DNA from: Candidatus Rifleibacteriota bacterium
GTDB lineage: Bacteria > Muiribacteriota > Ozemobacteria > Ozemobacterales > Ozemobacteraceae
NCBI GenBank assembly: GCA_905236675.1
Contig: CAJOND010000003.1
Location: forward strand, 1-64,000
Direction of reading: 5' to 3'
DNA: 64,000 nucleotides
Shown: one piece after another, positions 25,372-34,413 of the stretch
How the letters are laid out: each line of letters opens with the position of its first letter
Position numbering within the stretch: position 1 is the first letter of the stretch
Made by a program: the position numbers and the translations under genes
Notes under the pieces: generated by a model
Seen by the model: the letters and a program-made list of their open reading frames with translations, nothing else
Databases searched by the model: none
What the model was told of the DNA's origin: nothing

Positions 25372-26916
25372 TTATTCTTCTTCGGCTTCCTGCTTTTGAT
25401 TCGGGTTAGCAGTTAATTTTTTGAGTGTTGGGAAAGCTATAATATCACGAATTGAAGCTGAATCAGTAAGAAGCATTACAACACGGTCAATACCTATTCC
25501 AAGCCCGCCGGCAGGAGGCATACCATATCTAAGTGCGTTAACATAGTCTGCATCCATTTCGTGAGCTTCATCATCACCAGCTTTACGTTGTTCAATCTGG
25601 GCTTCAAAGCGTGCCAACTGGTCTTCTGAATCATTAAGTTCAGAGAATGCATTGGCAAATTCTTTTCCGTTTATGAAAAGTTCAAAACGGTCGCAAGTAT
25701 CTGGTTTTTCACGATTAGCCTTAGCTAATGGAGATATTTCTTTCGGATATTCCACAACAAAAGTAGGTTCAATAAGAGTAGATTCAATCTTTTCATCAAA
25801 GATTTTTCCCATAATTTTAACTGCAGTATCTTTTACTTCAAATTCTACTCCAAGTTTTTTAGCTAGTTCTACGAGTTGTTCTCTTGGAGAAGAATATGTT
25901 AATTCCTGACAACCAGTGACATCTCTTACTAGTTGAAGCATACTAGCGCGCTTCCAAGGACGGGAAAGATTTATAACTTTGCCTTGATAAGGAACCTGCA
26001 AATCTTTATAAAATGCTTCAGCAGCATTACAAATTACAGCTTCAGCCAATTCTAAAACTGTTTCCATGTTACCATAAGCCTGGTAACATTCCATCATTGT
26101 AAATTCAGGATTATGAGTGGTGTCGATACCTTCATTTCTGAAACTGCGATTTAGTTCAAATACTTTTTCAAAGCCGCCAACTAATAGACGTTTTAAATAA
26201 AGTTCTGGAGCAATTCTAAGATACATTTCCTGATCAAGAGTATTATGATGAGTAATGAATGGTCTTGCTGCTGCACCGCCAGCTACTGGATGAAGCATAG
26301 GAGTTTCTACTTCAATAAAGCCCTTAGACCACATAAAATCTCTTATGCTTTTTATTATTCTACTTCTTTTTGCCAAAGTATCACGAACTTCTGGGTTAGC
26401 GATTAAATCTACATAACGCTGTCTATAGCGCATTTCTACATCTGTAAGTCCATGGAATTTTTCTGGTAGTGGATTTATTGATTTAGAAAGTAAAGTAACG
26501 GTTTTGACTCTAATTGATATTTCACCTGTTTTGGTTTTGAAACATCCACCTTCAACACCTATAATGTCACCAGCATATATTTTTTTCTTAAGGATTGCAT
26601 AATTATCTTCGCCAAGGACATCTTTACGAATATAGAGCTGAATTCTTCCAACCATATCCATGATATTCATAAAAATTGTTTTGCCCTGATCACGTTTCCC
26701 GATAATTCTACCTGCAACTTTTACATCAGGAGTCGTAAAATGTTCTTTTTCTTCTTCAGAGACATCTTTTGCTAAGTTTTCGTAGTATTCTTTAGCTTCT
26801 ATTGATGAATGGGTTCGGTCAAATCTTTGTCCGTATGGATCTATCCCTTCATTACGTAATTCGTTGATAACCTGTAATCTTTGTTCTTGAGTAGAATTAA
26901 GCTTTAATTCATCCAT
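25372..26916 (-). CDS. lysS: Lysyl-tRNA synthetase, class II
   Basis: 514 residues. The N-terminal OB-fold anticodon-binding domain spans about 60-150 ('VAGRIIGKRDQGKTIFMNI'). Class II motif 2 is 'FRNEGIDTTHNPEFTMMECY' and motif 3 is 'GGLGIGIDRVVMLLTD'. It charges tRNA-Lys in the cytosol. The length is normal for bacterial LysS. The gene is followed by its own terminator and preceded by the csp gene on the same strand, separated by the csp terminator. Confidence 0.97.
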   Translation of the reverse strand: MDELKLNSTQEQRLQVINELRNEGIDPYGQRFDRTHSSIEAKEYYENLAKDVSEEEKEHFTTPDVKVAGRIIGKRDQGKTIFMNIMDMVGRIQLYIRKDVLGEDNYAILKKKIYAGDIIGVEGGCFKTKTGEISIRVKTVTLLSKSINPLPEKFHGLTDVEMRYRQRYVDLIANPEVRDTLAKRSRIIKSIRDFMWSKGFIEVETPMLHPVAGGAAARPFITHHNTLDQEMYLRIAPELYLKRLLVGGFEKVFELNRSFRNEGIDTTHNPEFTMMECYQAYGNMETVLELAEAVICNAAEAFYKDLQVPYQGKVINLSRPWKRASMLQLVRDVTGCQELTYSSPREQLVELAKKLGVEFEVKDTAVKIMGKIFDEKIESTLIEPTFVVEYPKEISPLAKANREKPDTCDRFELFINGKEFANAFSELNDSEDQLARFEAQIEQRKAGDDEAHEMDADYVNALRYGMPPAGGLGIGIDRVVMLLTDSASIRDIIAFPTLKKLTANPNQKQEAEEE

Positions 26917-26946
26917 TTATTTCAAATCCCTTCAGTGTTATATAAA

Positions 26947-26984
26947 AAGAGGGCAAAACTCTTTTTACAGAGTTTCGCCCTCTT
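26947..26984 (-). terminator. csp terminator
   Basis: AGAGGGCAAAACTCT / AGAGTTTCGCCCTCT hairpin with T-rich flank on the minus strand, between csp and lysS. Confidence 0.85.
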
Positions 26985-27008
26985 GCAAAATCAAGTCTGT
27001 TTCTGCTA

Positions 27009-27209
27009 TCAAGAAATAGCTTTAACGTCAATTGCTAGAGGGCCTTTTTCTCCTTGTGAAAGTTCGAATTCGACCATTTGACCTTCACGTAAGGTTCTGT
27101 AGCCATCGCCAGTTATCTGTTTGTAATGAACGAAAATATCTTTTCCGTCTGGACTTTCGATGAAACCGTAACCTTTGACATTATCAAACCATTTTACACG
27201 ACTTTGCAT
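27009..27209 (-). CDS. Cold-shock-domain protein (CspA family)
   Basis: 66 residues, a single cold-shock domain with RNP1 'KGYGFIESP' and RNP2 'DIFVHYKQI', binding single-stranded RNA/DNA. AGGAG sits 8 bases before the ATG. The upstream region (27210-27321) could hold a structured leader, but none is evident by eye. Confidence 0.95.
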   Translation of the reverse strand: MQSRVKWFDNVKGYGFIESPDGKDIFVHYKQITGDGYRTLREGQMVEFELSQGEKGPLAIDVKAIS

Positions 27210-27321
27210 TTATAAATCTCCTAGAACATGTAATGCTGTGACTTTTGCAGTATAATGCAATTTTGCAGATGTTATTTCTACCACATTCTTTTAAAACATG
27301 CAAGTTTAAAATTGCTATTTT

Positions 27322-27582
27322 TTATAAAAAATCAAAGGGGTCTATTTGTTCGGAATTATCTTTTTTCTGTTTATCGTTAAATTCATCTAAAGATTTGCAT
27401 GAACCTAATGTTCCTACAAACACTAACAAATCAATGAAAGCACAAAGCAATTCTAAGGCTTTTTCAGGAAAAGTAAAAAGAAATACATCCATGCTAAAAA
27501 ACAATAAAATTAATCCTATAAACAGGCTCAGTAATACTTTAGGCATAATATAAACTATAAAAAATAAAATTGTATCTAACAC
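27322..27582 (-). CDS. Small membrane protein, unknown function
   Basis: 86 residues with two or three hydrophobic segments (about 1-60) and an acidic tail ending 'QIDPFDFL'. No family is recognised. It lies on the same strand as csp, 112 bp upstream of it. Confidence 0.5.
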   Translation of the reverse strand: MLDTILFFIVYIMPKVLLSLFIGLILLFFSMDVFLFTFPEKALELLCAFIDLLVFVGTLGSCKSLDEFNDKQKKDNSEQIDPFDFL

Positions 27583-27739
27583 ATTTTGCCTCTTAGCCGT
27601 TAAGTTAATAGTATTTCAAATTAACCAGATTAATTAAAATAATAATATTTTTATTTTCAAACAACTATTATACTACTAATAATGATTATTTAAAATAAAA
27701 ATAAGAAAAAATATACTATTGTAGAAAAGATTGGAAAAT

Positions 27740-28522
27740 TTAAAACAAAGGAACACAAGTGCTCACAGATTTTTCGTCTATTGGTCTTGAAAGAACACAA
27801 ATATCTGTATCATAGATGGCTTTTAGATTTTCAGAATTTACTATTTGTGAAGTTGAACCAGAAGCAAGAACCTTTCCGTTTCTCATAAAAACAGCTTCTC
27901 CTGAAGTCCATAAGGCATGTTCAGGATAATGGGTAGTTTTTATGCAAGTTATTCCTTCTTTAGCCAAATCTCTTAAGATTTTTAGAAGTCGTATTTGATT
28001 CCCATAATCTAATCCAGTAACTGGTTCATCTAGTATTAGTATTTTAGCTTGTTGTGACAATGCTCTTGCAATTAAAACCATTTGTTGTTCCCCACCGCTT
28101 ATTTGAGTATATGGCTTTTCTGCAAGATGTGATATTTTCATCTTCTCAAGACTCTGCATAGCTATTTCTATATCTTTTTTACTTGCTGAGGAAAAAACAC
28201 CAGAATATGCTGCTCGACCCATTGCACAAACATCTATGACTTTATAATCAAATACAGCATTATGTTTTTGGGGAACGTAAGCCATTAATTTAGCTCTTTC
28301 TTTCAATGGTATTTGTTTTAATTCTGTTCCAAAAATGAATATATTTCCAGAAACAGGTGTCATCAGACCTAAAATAAGTTTAAGCAAAGTAGTTTTTCCA
28401 CTACCGTTAGGTCCGAGAATCGAAGTTATTGTGTCTGGTAAGAAATCAAGGCTTATGCCATCTAATATAAGCTTATTTTTTGTATAACCGAATTTTAAAT
28501 TAATAATCTCTATAGGTTTCAT
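27740..28522 (-). CDS. ABC transporter ATPase of the iron-siderophore/haem/B12 uptake class
   Basis: 260 residues. Walker A 'GPNGSGKTT', Q-loop 'YVPQKHN', signature 'ISGGEQQ', Walker B 'ILILDEPVTGLD' and H-loop 'TTHYPEHA' are all intact. The signature and 'VCAMGRAAYSGVFSSAS' segment fit the FecE/BtuD/FhuC class. No permease or binding protein gene is adjacent in this window, so it either works with a distant partner or is an orphan. Confidence 0.88.
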   Translation of the reverse strand: MKPIEIINLKFGYTKNKLILDGISLDFLPDTITSILGPNGSGKTTLLKLILGLMTPVSGNIFIFGTELKQIPLKERAKLMAYVPQKHNAVFDYKVIDVCAMGRAAYSGVFSSASKKDIEIAMQSLEKMKISHLAEKPYTQISGGEQQMVLIARALSQQAKILILDEPVTGLDYGNQIRLLKILRDLAKEGITCIKTTHYPEHALWTSGEAVFMRNGKVLASGSTSQIVNSENLKAIYDTDICVLSRPIDEKSVSTCVPLF

Positions 28523-28674
28523 AATATGAAATCATTATAAATCTTTTTTTATGTTTATGCTATTATTACTTAGTTAATATGATTTTTTTACTAATTACTA
28601 CAAATATGAAATTCTGTAAATTAAAAATAAAATATGATATATTTAAAAGATAAATATATTCTTGAGTAATTGAA

Positions 28675-30138
28675 ATGAACGATAGATACGGAAATAATAA
28701 AAAGCCAGATAATGAAGGGTTTGATATAGAGCAGAATCTCATTCCTATTTTATTAGTTTTTGCAGGAATATTATATATTTATATAGGAATACATAGCGAT
28801 AAAAACGATGTCACTATGTTATCTTTTTTCTCTTATCTTATCAATACTATTAGTGGGTTTATATTCTTTTTGCTTTCTGTTGTTATTGCTTGTTTAAATG
28901 CTTTTGCTTTATTCGTATTTGTTCAAACAAATAGTGAAACTAAGTATGACTTAACTAATGAAGATATAAGAAATGCTGCTCTAATTATAGCAGCACTTTC
29001 TATGCTTATATGGGGGTGTTATTGCGCTTTCCCCTTATGTTTTATTTTTATGGTTTATTATGTAAGAGAAGGCTATATTTTATATAACAAATATGGAGAA
29101 ATCCCTACTAAGTATCAGTTGGATACAGATAATGGTGAATATAAGTCAAACAATTTAAACAATGAAACAGAGGAAGATGATAGAATTATTGATTATAATG
29201 ATTTTTCTAGATTCAATAATCAGAAATCACCAAAATTTAAGTTTGATAAAATTAAAGATAAGAAGAAGCAGACAAATATAGATAATAATTATAAAAAGGA
29301 TAGTGACCAAATTAGTGGTTTTAGTTATAGCAGAACAAAGGATTTAACATTTAAAGATTCTAGAAACAACAATAATAAAGCTAAAAAAGATTCTGTTAGT
29401 AGTAAAGAAAAGCTTCCTAGAACAGATAATATCAAAAATATCAAGAGCGGATTAATAGATAATACAATAGATGAAGTAAAGAAAATTAAAGAATCGATTA
29501 AAGAAGAGAAAGTTAATTATTTAGATGTTAACAGAGCTGAAACAAAAGTTTATTCTGAAAGCAATAAATTAGATAAATCTTATAATCTAGCAGAAAATAA
29601 ACCTGTTGTTGAAATAAATAAGAATTCTGATTCTTTAAAGAATGAAGAAATCAACAAAGTAACTAAAATAAAATCAGTAGATATAAATACTAATTCTGCA
29701 AAAATAAACAAAGTAGATATAAACACAAATTCGGCAGAAATAAACAAGGTTGATATCGGTCTTTATAAACCAGAAATAAGTAAAGTAGAAATAAGCATAA
29801 ACAAGCCTCAGATTAGTTCTATATCTTCTAGTATTGATATTAAGCCGAGTATGACTAACAATAATACTATTATTTCTGCTAAACCTTCAGATAAAAAATC
29901 AGAAAAGAAATCAGAAAAGAAATCTGATCAGAAAAAATCTACAAAAGCTGTTAAAATAGTTGAAAAGCAGAAGATAGATTCTTCAACAACATCAAATAGT
30001 TATACTATGCAATCACTTTTAGGTTCAATAGATATTAGTAAGAGTATGTTAGGTTCAACTTCTCTTGCTAGTTCAATAGAAGTTAAACCTTTAATACTTG
30101 ATACAAATAAAGTAGATTTACCAGCTGATAAAAAATAA
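28675..30138 (+). CDS. Membrane protein with long Lys/Asn/Ser-rich repetitive tail, unknown function
   Basis: 487 residues. Three hydrophobic segments occupy about 20-145. The remaining 340 residues are low complexity and charged. Residues 335-382 hold four 12-residue repeats of the type VDINTNSAKINK. A 'KKSEKKSEKKSDQKK' stretch follows, then 'MQSLLGSIDISKSMLGS'. No known family. The tail is presumably cytoplasmic or surface exposed and disordered. It is convergent with the pyrophosphatase gene with 8 bp between stops. Confidence 0.65.
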   Translation: MNDRYGNNKKPDNEGFDIEQNLIPILLVFAGILYIYIGIHSDKNDVTMLSFFSYLINTISGFIFFLLSVVIACLNAFALFVFVQTNSETKYDLTNEDIRNAALIIAALSMLIWGCYCAFPLCFIFMVYYVREGYILYNKYGEIPTKYQLDTDNGEYKSNNLNNETEEDDRIIDYNDFSRFNNQKSPKFKFDKIKDKKKQTNIDNNYKKDSDQISGFSYSRTKDLTFKDSRNNNNKAKKDSVSSKEKLPRTDNIKNIKSGLIDNTIDEVKKIKESIKEEKVNYLDVNRAETKVYSESNKLDKSYNLAENKPVVEINKNSDSLKNEEINKVTKIKSVDINTNSAKINKVDINTNSAEINKVDIGLYKPEISKVEISINKPQISSISSSIDIKPSMTNNNTIISAKPSDKKSEKKSEKKSDQKKSTKAVKIVEKQKIDSSTTSNSYTMQSLLGSIDISKSMLGSTSLASSIEVKPLILDTNKVDLPADKK

Positions 30139-30146
30139 AGATTTGC

Positions 30147-31826
30147 TTATCTGCTGTGTTCTGTAGTTATAAACAGAACTTGTGGCAAAAGTTGTTTTTT
30201 TCGGCTTAACACATCAGGTAGGTCAAAAAGATTTGCACCGATTGCTTTATATGGTAAATCATGGATAATCTCGTTTGACCCAATCATAAGCATTTCTGAA
30301 CTTTCTCTAACTGCATCAGTAACCAAAAGACCGATAAAATTCAAGCCCTCATCGGTTTGTATTTTTGTCATAGCCTTTATTAATTCATCTTGTCGCTGAT
30401 GTAAAAGCTCTAAGTTTGATTCTTCTACCTGAGAAAGTGAAAACTTGTATTTACCGTTCGTATAAGTCTTTCTATCTGAATTGATAACCACTTCAGGTGA
30501 ACTTGAAGCTAGTGGCGAATCTATATGCGAAAGCTCTTCCATTAAAGATGTGGCAGAAACTCCTGATATTTTTTCAAGCCACTCTAGCATACGTCGGTCT
30601 AACGGTGAAGTGGTCGGTGACTTTAAATTGAGAGTATCAGTAACTATACCACCAAGCATTATACCTGCTAAATCCGGCGTTAGGCTTTCACCAAGACTCT
30701 TAAACATTGAAGCAATAAGAGTGCAGGTACTTCCAACAACGTCTCCTGTAAATTTAATAGGAGAAATAGTAGGTTGCATACCAATCCTGTGATGGTCAAC
30801 AACTTCTATTATCGGTATTTCTTCTGCTCCAGGAATGCTCTGATCCATTTCGTTATGGTCAACAAGAATTAAACGATGGGGTGGGGCTTCAGAAATGCTT
30901 TTTTTCAAGACAACTCCAACTAATTCATTGTCTTTTTCTACAACAGGTATAACATCGCCAGGAGTATTTAAAATCTGGTCAAAAAATAATGAAACTCTGT
31001 CTTGGGGATGTAAAACTAGTTTCGATTCAGACAGAGCAAAATCTTCAACTGGCATAGCAAACTTAATTCGTCCGATAACCTTGGCTGAATCAAGATTTGT
31101 TTTTAGTATTGCAACATTCTGCATTTTTGCAGCGTTTAAGATTAGAGGCTCAACAGACTTTTCACCAGTGATAATTAGAAGTCTGATTTTATTTTCCAGT
31201 GCTCTTAAGTGAATATCGGAACGATCGCCACTTATTATAGCCAATTCATTCGGTTCATTTAGGGGAATATGAGTATCGAAGCTTTCTACGCCCATTGTGG
31301 CTATATAAATTCTGAATTTTTGTATTTTTGATGTGTCTTCACCTGTTAAAATATCTGCTTTGATAACTTTAGCTATTAAATCAATAGAACTGTTAATTGT
31401 GCGGCCTGTCAGACTGCTTCCAGAATCGTAACCTATTCCAAGAAGATGTGACAACAGATTAAGAGGACTGAGTATTCCTAGATATTTATTGTTTTCATCT
31501 ACAATAGGAAGCCTTATATGGTCACTGGATTTCAATAAGGAAACTGCATCCAGCAATGGAATACCAGCTTTTACATAAGGAACATCATTAGACATTATAT
31601 GTCTGATTCTAAGGTAAATGTCATTTCGTGAAAGTGGCGGTGTAGTATGAAACCGCTCAAAAAGATATTTGCCTTTTTCTGGAAAAACACCGGGACAAAT
31701 AGCCTGAATATTTGTATAACCTTGGCGGCGGCGGAGCTCAGCTAACGCAACAGCCGAAGCAAGACTGTCTACATCTGGATTACGATGACCAGTTACAAAA
31801 ATTTTTTTGATTATTTCATTTTCCAT
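30147..31826 (-). CDS. ppaC: Manganese-dependent inorganic pyrophosphatase with CBS and DRTGG regulatory domains
   Basis: 559 residues. DHH-family motifs are at the N-terminus ('VTGHRNPDVDSLASAVALAE') and around 320-380 ('LVDHNEMDQ', 'EVVDHHRIG', 'GSTCTLIA'). Between them a CBS pair ('VPYVKAGIPLLDAVSLLKSS', 'VIPVVEKDNELVGVV') flanks a DRTGG domain. This layout defines adenine-nucleotide-regulated family II pyrophosphatases, in which AMP/ADP inhibit and ATP or diadenosine polyphosphates activate. It hydrolyses pyrophosphate in the cytosol. Confidence 0.93.
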   Translation of the reverse strand: MENEIIKKIFVTGHRNPDVDSLASAVALAELRRRQGYTNIQAICPGVFPEKGKYLFERFHTTPPLSRNDIYLRIRHIMSNDVPYVKAGIPLLDAVSLLKSSDHIRLPIVDENNKYLGILSPLNLLSHLLGIGYDSGSSLTGRTINSSIDLIAKVIKADILTGEDTSKIQKFRIYIATMGVESFDTHIPLNEPNELAIISGDRSDIHLRALENKIRLLIITGEKSVEPLILNAAKMQNVAILKTNLDSAKVIGRIKFAMPVEDFALSESKLVLHPQDRVSLFFDQILNTPGDVIPVVEKDNELVGVVLKKSISEAPPHRLILVDHNEMDQSIPGAEEIPIIEVVDHHRIGMQPTISPIKFTGDVVGSTCTLIASMFKSLGESLTPDLAGIMLGGIVTDTLNLKSPTTSPLDRRMLEWLEKISGVSATSLMEELSHIDSPLASSSPEVVINSDRKTYTNGKYKFSLSQVEESNLELLHQRQDELIKAMTKIQTDEGLNFIGLLVTDAVRESSEMLMIGSNEIIHDLPYKAIGANLFDLPDVLSRKKQLLPQVLFITTEHSR

Positions 31827-32084
31827 AATTTATGAATATAATTAGTTTCTTTTTTTTAGCAAGGAAATTTGTTTCGTTTAAGCCTTCATTAAAGATTATG
31901 ACTGATTAACCTCCCTTATTCATAAACATTGCAATTAATTATGGATTTATACTATCTGACAAATTAAATAATCATTGCCAGTTTAGAATTGATTTATGCT
32001 CTGTTCTAGCTTATATAATAACTCCCCATAGATTCTTTTGATTATAATTCTGTAATATTAAATAAAAAGTTTATAAAATATTTT
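31827..32084. other. Intergenic, nothing recognised
   Basis: AT-rich sequence between the pyrophosphatase gene and the two-HTH regulator gene, which are both on the minus strand. No ORF, hairpin with T-tract or repeat stands out. Confidence 0.4.
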
Positions 32085-32672
32085 TTATTGTTCTAGAACT
32101 TCATTTATAGCAACTATAATTTTTTCTTTTAACTTATTACACAATACTTCTTTTGATATTTCGTTAATATCAATATTGGCAGGAAGAAAAAGTTTATAAC
32201 TCTCGACTTTTAAGGTCTCGGCCATCCTTTCAATGTATTCTATTGATGGAAAACGTTTGCCATTTTCTATATAACTTATATAAACAGGGTCAGTATTCAC
32301 TGCCTTAGCAAAATCATCCTGGGTTAAACCCGCTTGTTTTCTGTAATATTTTAGATTATCTGAAAATATTTCTTTAAGATTTTGATTTGTCGAAAACTTT
32401 TGATTTAACTTTCTTTTAACTAATTGTTTATGAAGACTGTTTGTCGATTCTGCTTTGATTTTTAAGGTTGATGTTTTGTTTCCTTTGTCCAATAGATGGT
32501 CTATGCTTACTTTGAAGAAGTCAGCTAGCTTTATGAGCATGTCGTTTCTTGGAACTGTTTTGCCTGAGACCCATTGATAAACATTCTGTCTGTGGGTTTG
32601 TAATTCTGAAGCCAATTCTGACTGGCTGATCCCGGACTCTTTCATTAGTTTGAGTAGTTTATTAGAAAACAT
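32085..32672 (-). CDS. Transcriptional regulator with two XRE HTH domains
   Basis: 195 residues with HTH_3 domains at about 4-60 ('SGISQSELASELQTHRQNVY') and about 105-165 ('AGLTQDDFAKAVNTDPVYIS'), separated by a basic linker. Two operators in one chain suggest binding of paired or extended sites. A 39-bp dyad (32686-32724) and a 20-bp dyad (32743-32762) directly upstream are likely autoregulatory sites. It is divergent from the EPS-associated regulator, so it may control that gene and the polysaccharide locus. Confidence 0.8.
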   Translation of the reverse strand: MFSNKLLKLMKESGISQSELASELQTHRQNVYQWVSGKTVPRNDMLIKLADFFKVSIDHLLDKGNKTSTLKIKAESTNSLHKQLVKRKLNQKFSTNQNLKEIFSDNLKYYRKQAGLTQDDFAKAVNTDPVYISYIENGKRFPSIEYIERMAETLKVESYKLFLPANIDINEISKEVLCNKLKEKIIVAINEVLEQ

Positions 32673-32685
32673 TATGATACCTTTT

Positions 32686-32724
32686 GTAATTTCAAAACTT
32701 GACTTTAGTAAGTTTAGAAATTAC
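32686..32724. promoter_or_regulatory. 39-bp inverted repeat in the XRE regulator's 5' region
   Basis: Arms GTAATTTCAAAACTT and AAGTTTAGAAATTAC (15 bp, one mismatch) around a 9-bp centre, 13 bases before the regulator's ATG. A candidate operator or mRNA stem. Confidence 0.6.
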
Positions 32725-32742
32725 AATAAAAAAAGAGTTGAT

Positions 32743-32762
32743 TATGTTCATAAACGAACATA
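32743..32762. promoter_or_regulatory. 20-bp dyad, candidate operator
   Basis: TATGTTC-ATAAAC-GAACATA is perfectly symmetrical in its arms and lies in the divergent promoter region. Confidence 0.5.
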
Positions 32763-32771
32763 TTTGATTTA

Positions 32772-32808
32772 GGCAGCACCGTTATCCGCCAAGATTGCCG
32801 GTGTTGCC
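32772..32808. promoter_or_regulatory. GC-rich hairpin in the divergent region
   Basis: GGCAGCACCG / CGGTGTTGCC with one G-U position and a 17-base loop; markedly more GC-rich than its surroundings. It may be a short dispersed repeat or a regulatory stem. Confidence 0.4.
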
Positions 32809-32948
32809 GTCAATTCAAACAATTAGCAAATAAAAATTACAAATTTTATTGGTAAAATTTGTGTTCATTATTTTGCTTATTATTTGTCTAGTAAATAGTC
32901 TACCATAAAAGTTTTTAAATAGATATTATTTTGTACAAGGTACATAAA

Positions 32949-33305
32949 ATGACTGACGAAGTAATTTATAAACTGTTAAAAACAATTGAAAAAAGTGCCA
33001 AGACTAATCAAAGAAAATTAGCTAATGATTTAGGTGTTAGTTTAGGTAAAGTAAACTTTATGTTAAACGAGTTGGTCGATAAAGGCTGGGTCGCTGTTTC
33101 TGAATCGACAACCAACAAGCGTCGGGCATGTTTGTATACCTTGACTCCCGCTGGTTATGCCGAACGTGCTGCGGTTACAACACGTTATCTACAGTCTCTG
33201 TTGAAACTACAGAAATCAATGAATGAAGAAATAGAAACTCTTCGCAAAGAATCAAATAAAATCAGTGCAGCAATTCAGAGAGGTCTCTCAAACCTCTACG
33301 CCTGA
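32949..33305 (+). CDS. MarR-type EPS-associated transcriptional regulator
   Basis: 118 residues from ATG 32949 (AAGG upstream). A winged helix spans about 5-70 ('TNQRKLANDLGVSLGKVNFM', 'LNELVDKGWVAV', 'KRRACLYTLTPAGYAER') and is followed by a C-terminal coiled coil ('LQKSMNEEIETLRKES'). This matches the small MarR-like regulators found at the head of exopolysaccharide loci. Its place before the polysaccharide cluster supports a role in controlling it. The ligand is unknown. Confidence 0.8.
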   Translation: MTDEVIYKLLKTIEKSAKTNQRKLANDLGVSLGKVNFMLNELVDKGWVAVSESTTNKRRACLYTLTPAGYAERAAVTTRYLQSLLKLQKSMNEEIETLRKESNKISAAIQRGLSNLYA

Positions 33306-33326
33306 CAAAACCATACTTTTTCCATA

Positions 33327-33360
33327 CGTCATTGCGAGCCTCGAAGAGGCGTGGCAATCC
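33327..33360. repeat. Dispersed palindromic repeat (CATTGCGAG type), copy 1
   Basis: CGTCATTGCGAGCCTCGAAG...GGCAATCC. Related sequences lie at 51346-51379 and 61166-61254 (opposite orientation). The ends are complementary (CATTGCGAG / CACGCCTC-type arms), typical of small dispersed intergenic repeats. Confidence 0.7.
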
Positions 33361-33440
33361 AGCTTTTTAGAGTATAAAGCGCAAGAGCGTAGAGCTATGT
33401 GGATTGTTTTAGCAATCGTAAGTCTACACTATTTCTGAAG

Positions 33441-33580
33441 AAGCTCCCCCCACGAATGGTGGGGGAGCTGGATTTTGCAAAGCAAAAGATTGAGGGGGCT
33501 GCACACGCAGTGAGCGGTGAAGAGGTAGCAATGCAAAGCAGTGCGTAGATGGGATGGCGGCCTAACCAGAGTAAAACCTT
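33441..33580. repeat. Dispersed GC-rich palindromic repeat (GGGGGAGCTG type), copy 1
   Basis: AGCTCCCCCCACGAATGGTG then GGGGGAGCTG, TTTTGCAAAGCAAAAG, TGAGGGGGCTGCA and a variable stem. Nearly the same core recurs at 34031-34130; related copies lie at 35757-35825, 36107-36245, 41081-41163 (inside a gene) and 63733-63890. Confidence 0.8.
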
Positions 33581-33761
33581 GTTTTTAATAAAAGTTTTGC
33601 CCTTCTATATAATGCAAAAGAGTTGTTATCTATCCTTTGTGCAAATCCGTTAAATTTGTTAAGTACTAGGCCTATATGCCGTTTAATATGCTTTTAGGTA
33701 TCTTTCGAGAAAAATAAAGTGTTACTTTAGATTTCTCGAAATGATTACAATGTTAATTTTA

Positions 33762-33842
33762 TGAAAATATGCAACTTAACTCTTAAAAATCTTCTGAAAA
33801 TATGCAAGTTTATATTAAATTTGCTCTGAAAATATGCAAGTA
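33762..33842. repeat. Three iterons TGAAAATATGCAA(G/C)T spaced 32-33 bp
   Basis: Copies start at 33762, 33795 and 33827. The spacing equals about three helical turns, so bound proteins would lie on one face of the DNA. Confidence 0.7.
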
Positions 33843-33933
33843 GAAGTTGTGCCTGCTGGAAATATTGGTTTTGAATATAAAAAGCTTAGTCTCCCGCTTT
33901 ATATGGCTATGTTTATCTAATATATTTATTCCC

Positions 33934-34012
33934 CCACATTTTATGAGAGAGATTTTTTTATATTTCCACATTTTATGAACGAAAAATTTAACTCTTTTTA
34001 CATTTTATGAAA
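33934..34012. repeat. Three iterons (CC/TT)ACATTTTATGA spaced 32-33 bp
   Basis: Copies start at 33934, 33966 and 33999 with the same 32-33 bp spacing as the other iteron set 100 bp away. Confidence 0.7.
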
Positions 34013-34030
34013 ACCCTCATTGCAAGCCGA

Positions 34031-34130
34031 AAAAGCTCCCCCCACGAATGGTGGGGGAGCTGGATTTTGCAAAGCAAAAGACTGAGGGGGCTGCAAAGCG
34101 AAGCTTTGCGGTGATAGGCGGATTTTTTAG
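34031..34130. repeat. Dispersed GC-rich palindromic repeat, copy 2
   Basis: Shares AAGCTCCCCCCACGAATGGT and the following GCTGGATTTTGCAAAGCAAA core with copy 1. A different terminal stem GCAAAGCGAAGCTTTGC follows. Confidence 0.8.
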
Positions 34131-34190
34131 AACTTTGCCAAGCATTACTAAGTTGAGTCCGAAGACTTGTAGTGAACTTAAAACAATTGC

Positions 34191-34222
34191 CTCATCTCTC
34201 TTACTCTTATCTCTCATCTCTA
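34191..34222. repeat. Polypyrimidine tract of TCTCTTA-like units
   Basis: CTCATCTCTCTTACTCTTAT...CTCTAAAA. A related tract lies at 36421-36452. Confidence 0.6.
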
Positions 34223-34413
34223 AAAAATTTTAGCCTACCCATTGTCATAAACGTAATTCTTTCAGGGCTAAAGCCCATACGCTATACTTTTTATGACAAA
34301 TGTATAGGTAATTAGTACTATCTAATTTAGGCATAAAAATAAGTTTTAGCACAGCCTCGATTAGTGTTGGATGGTGAGAGCCTTAAGGTCCCCTCTTTGA
34401 TAAACTTTAAGTT

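Noticed and set aside
33762-34012. Possible CRISPR array because of regular 32-33 bp spacing
   Set aside because: Only three copies of a roughly 15-bp motif in each set, imperfect repeats, and no cas genes in the window.
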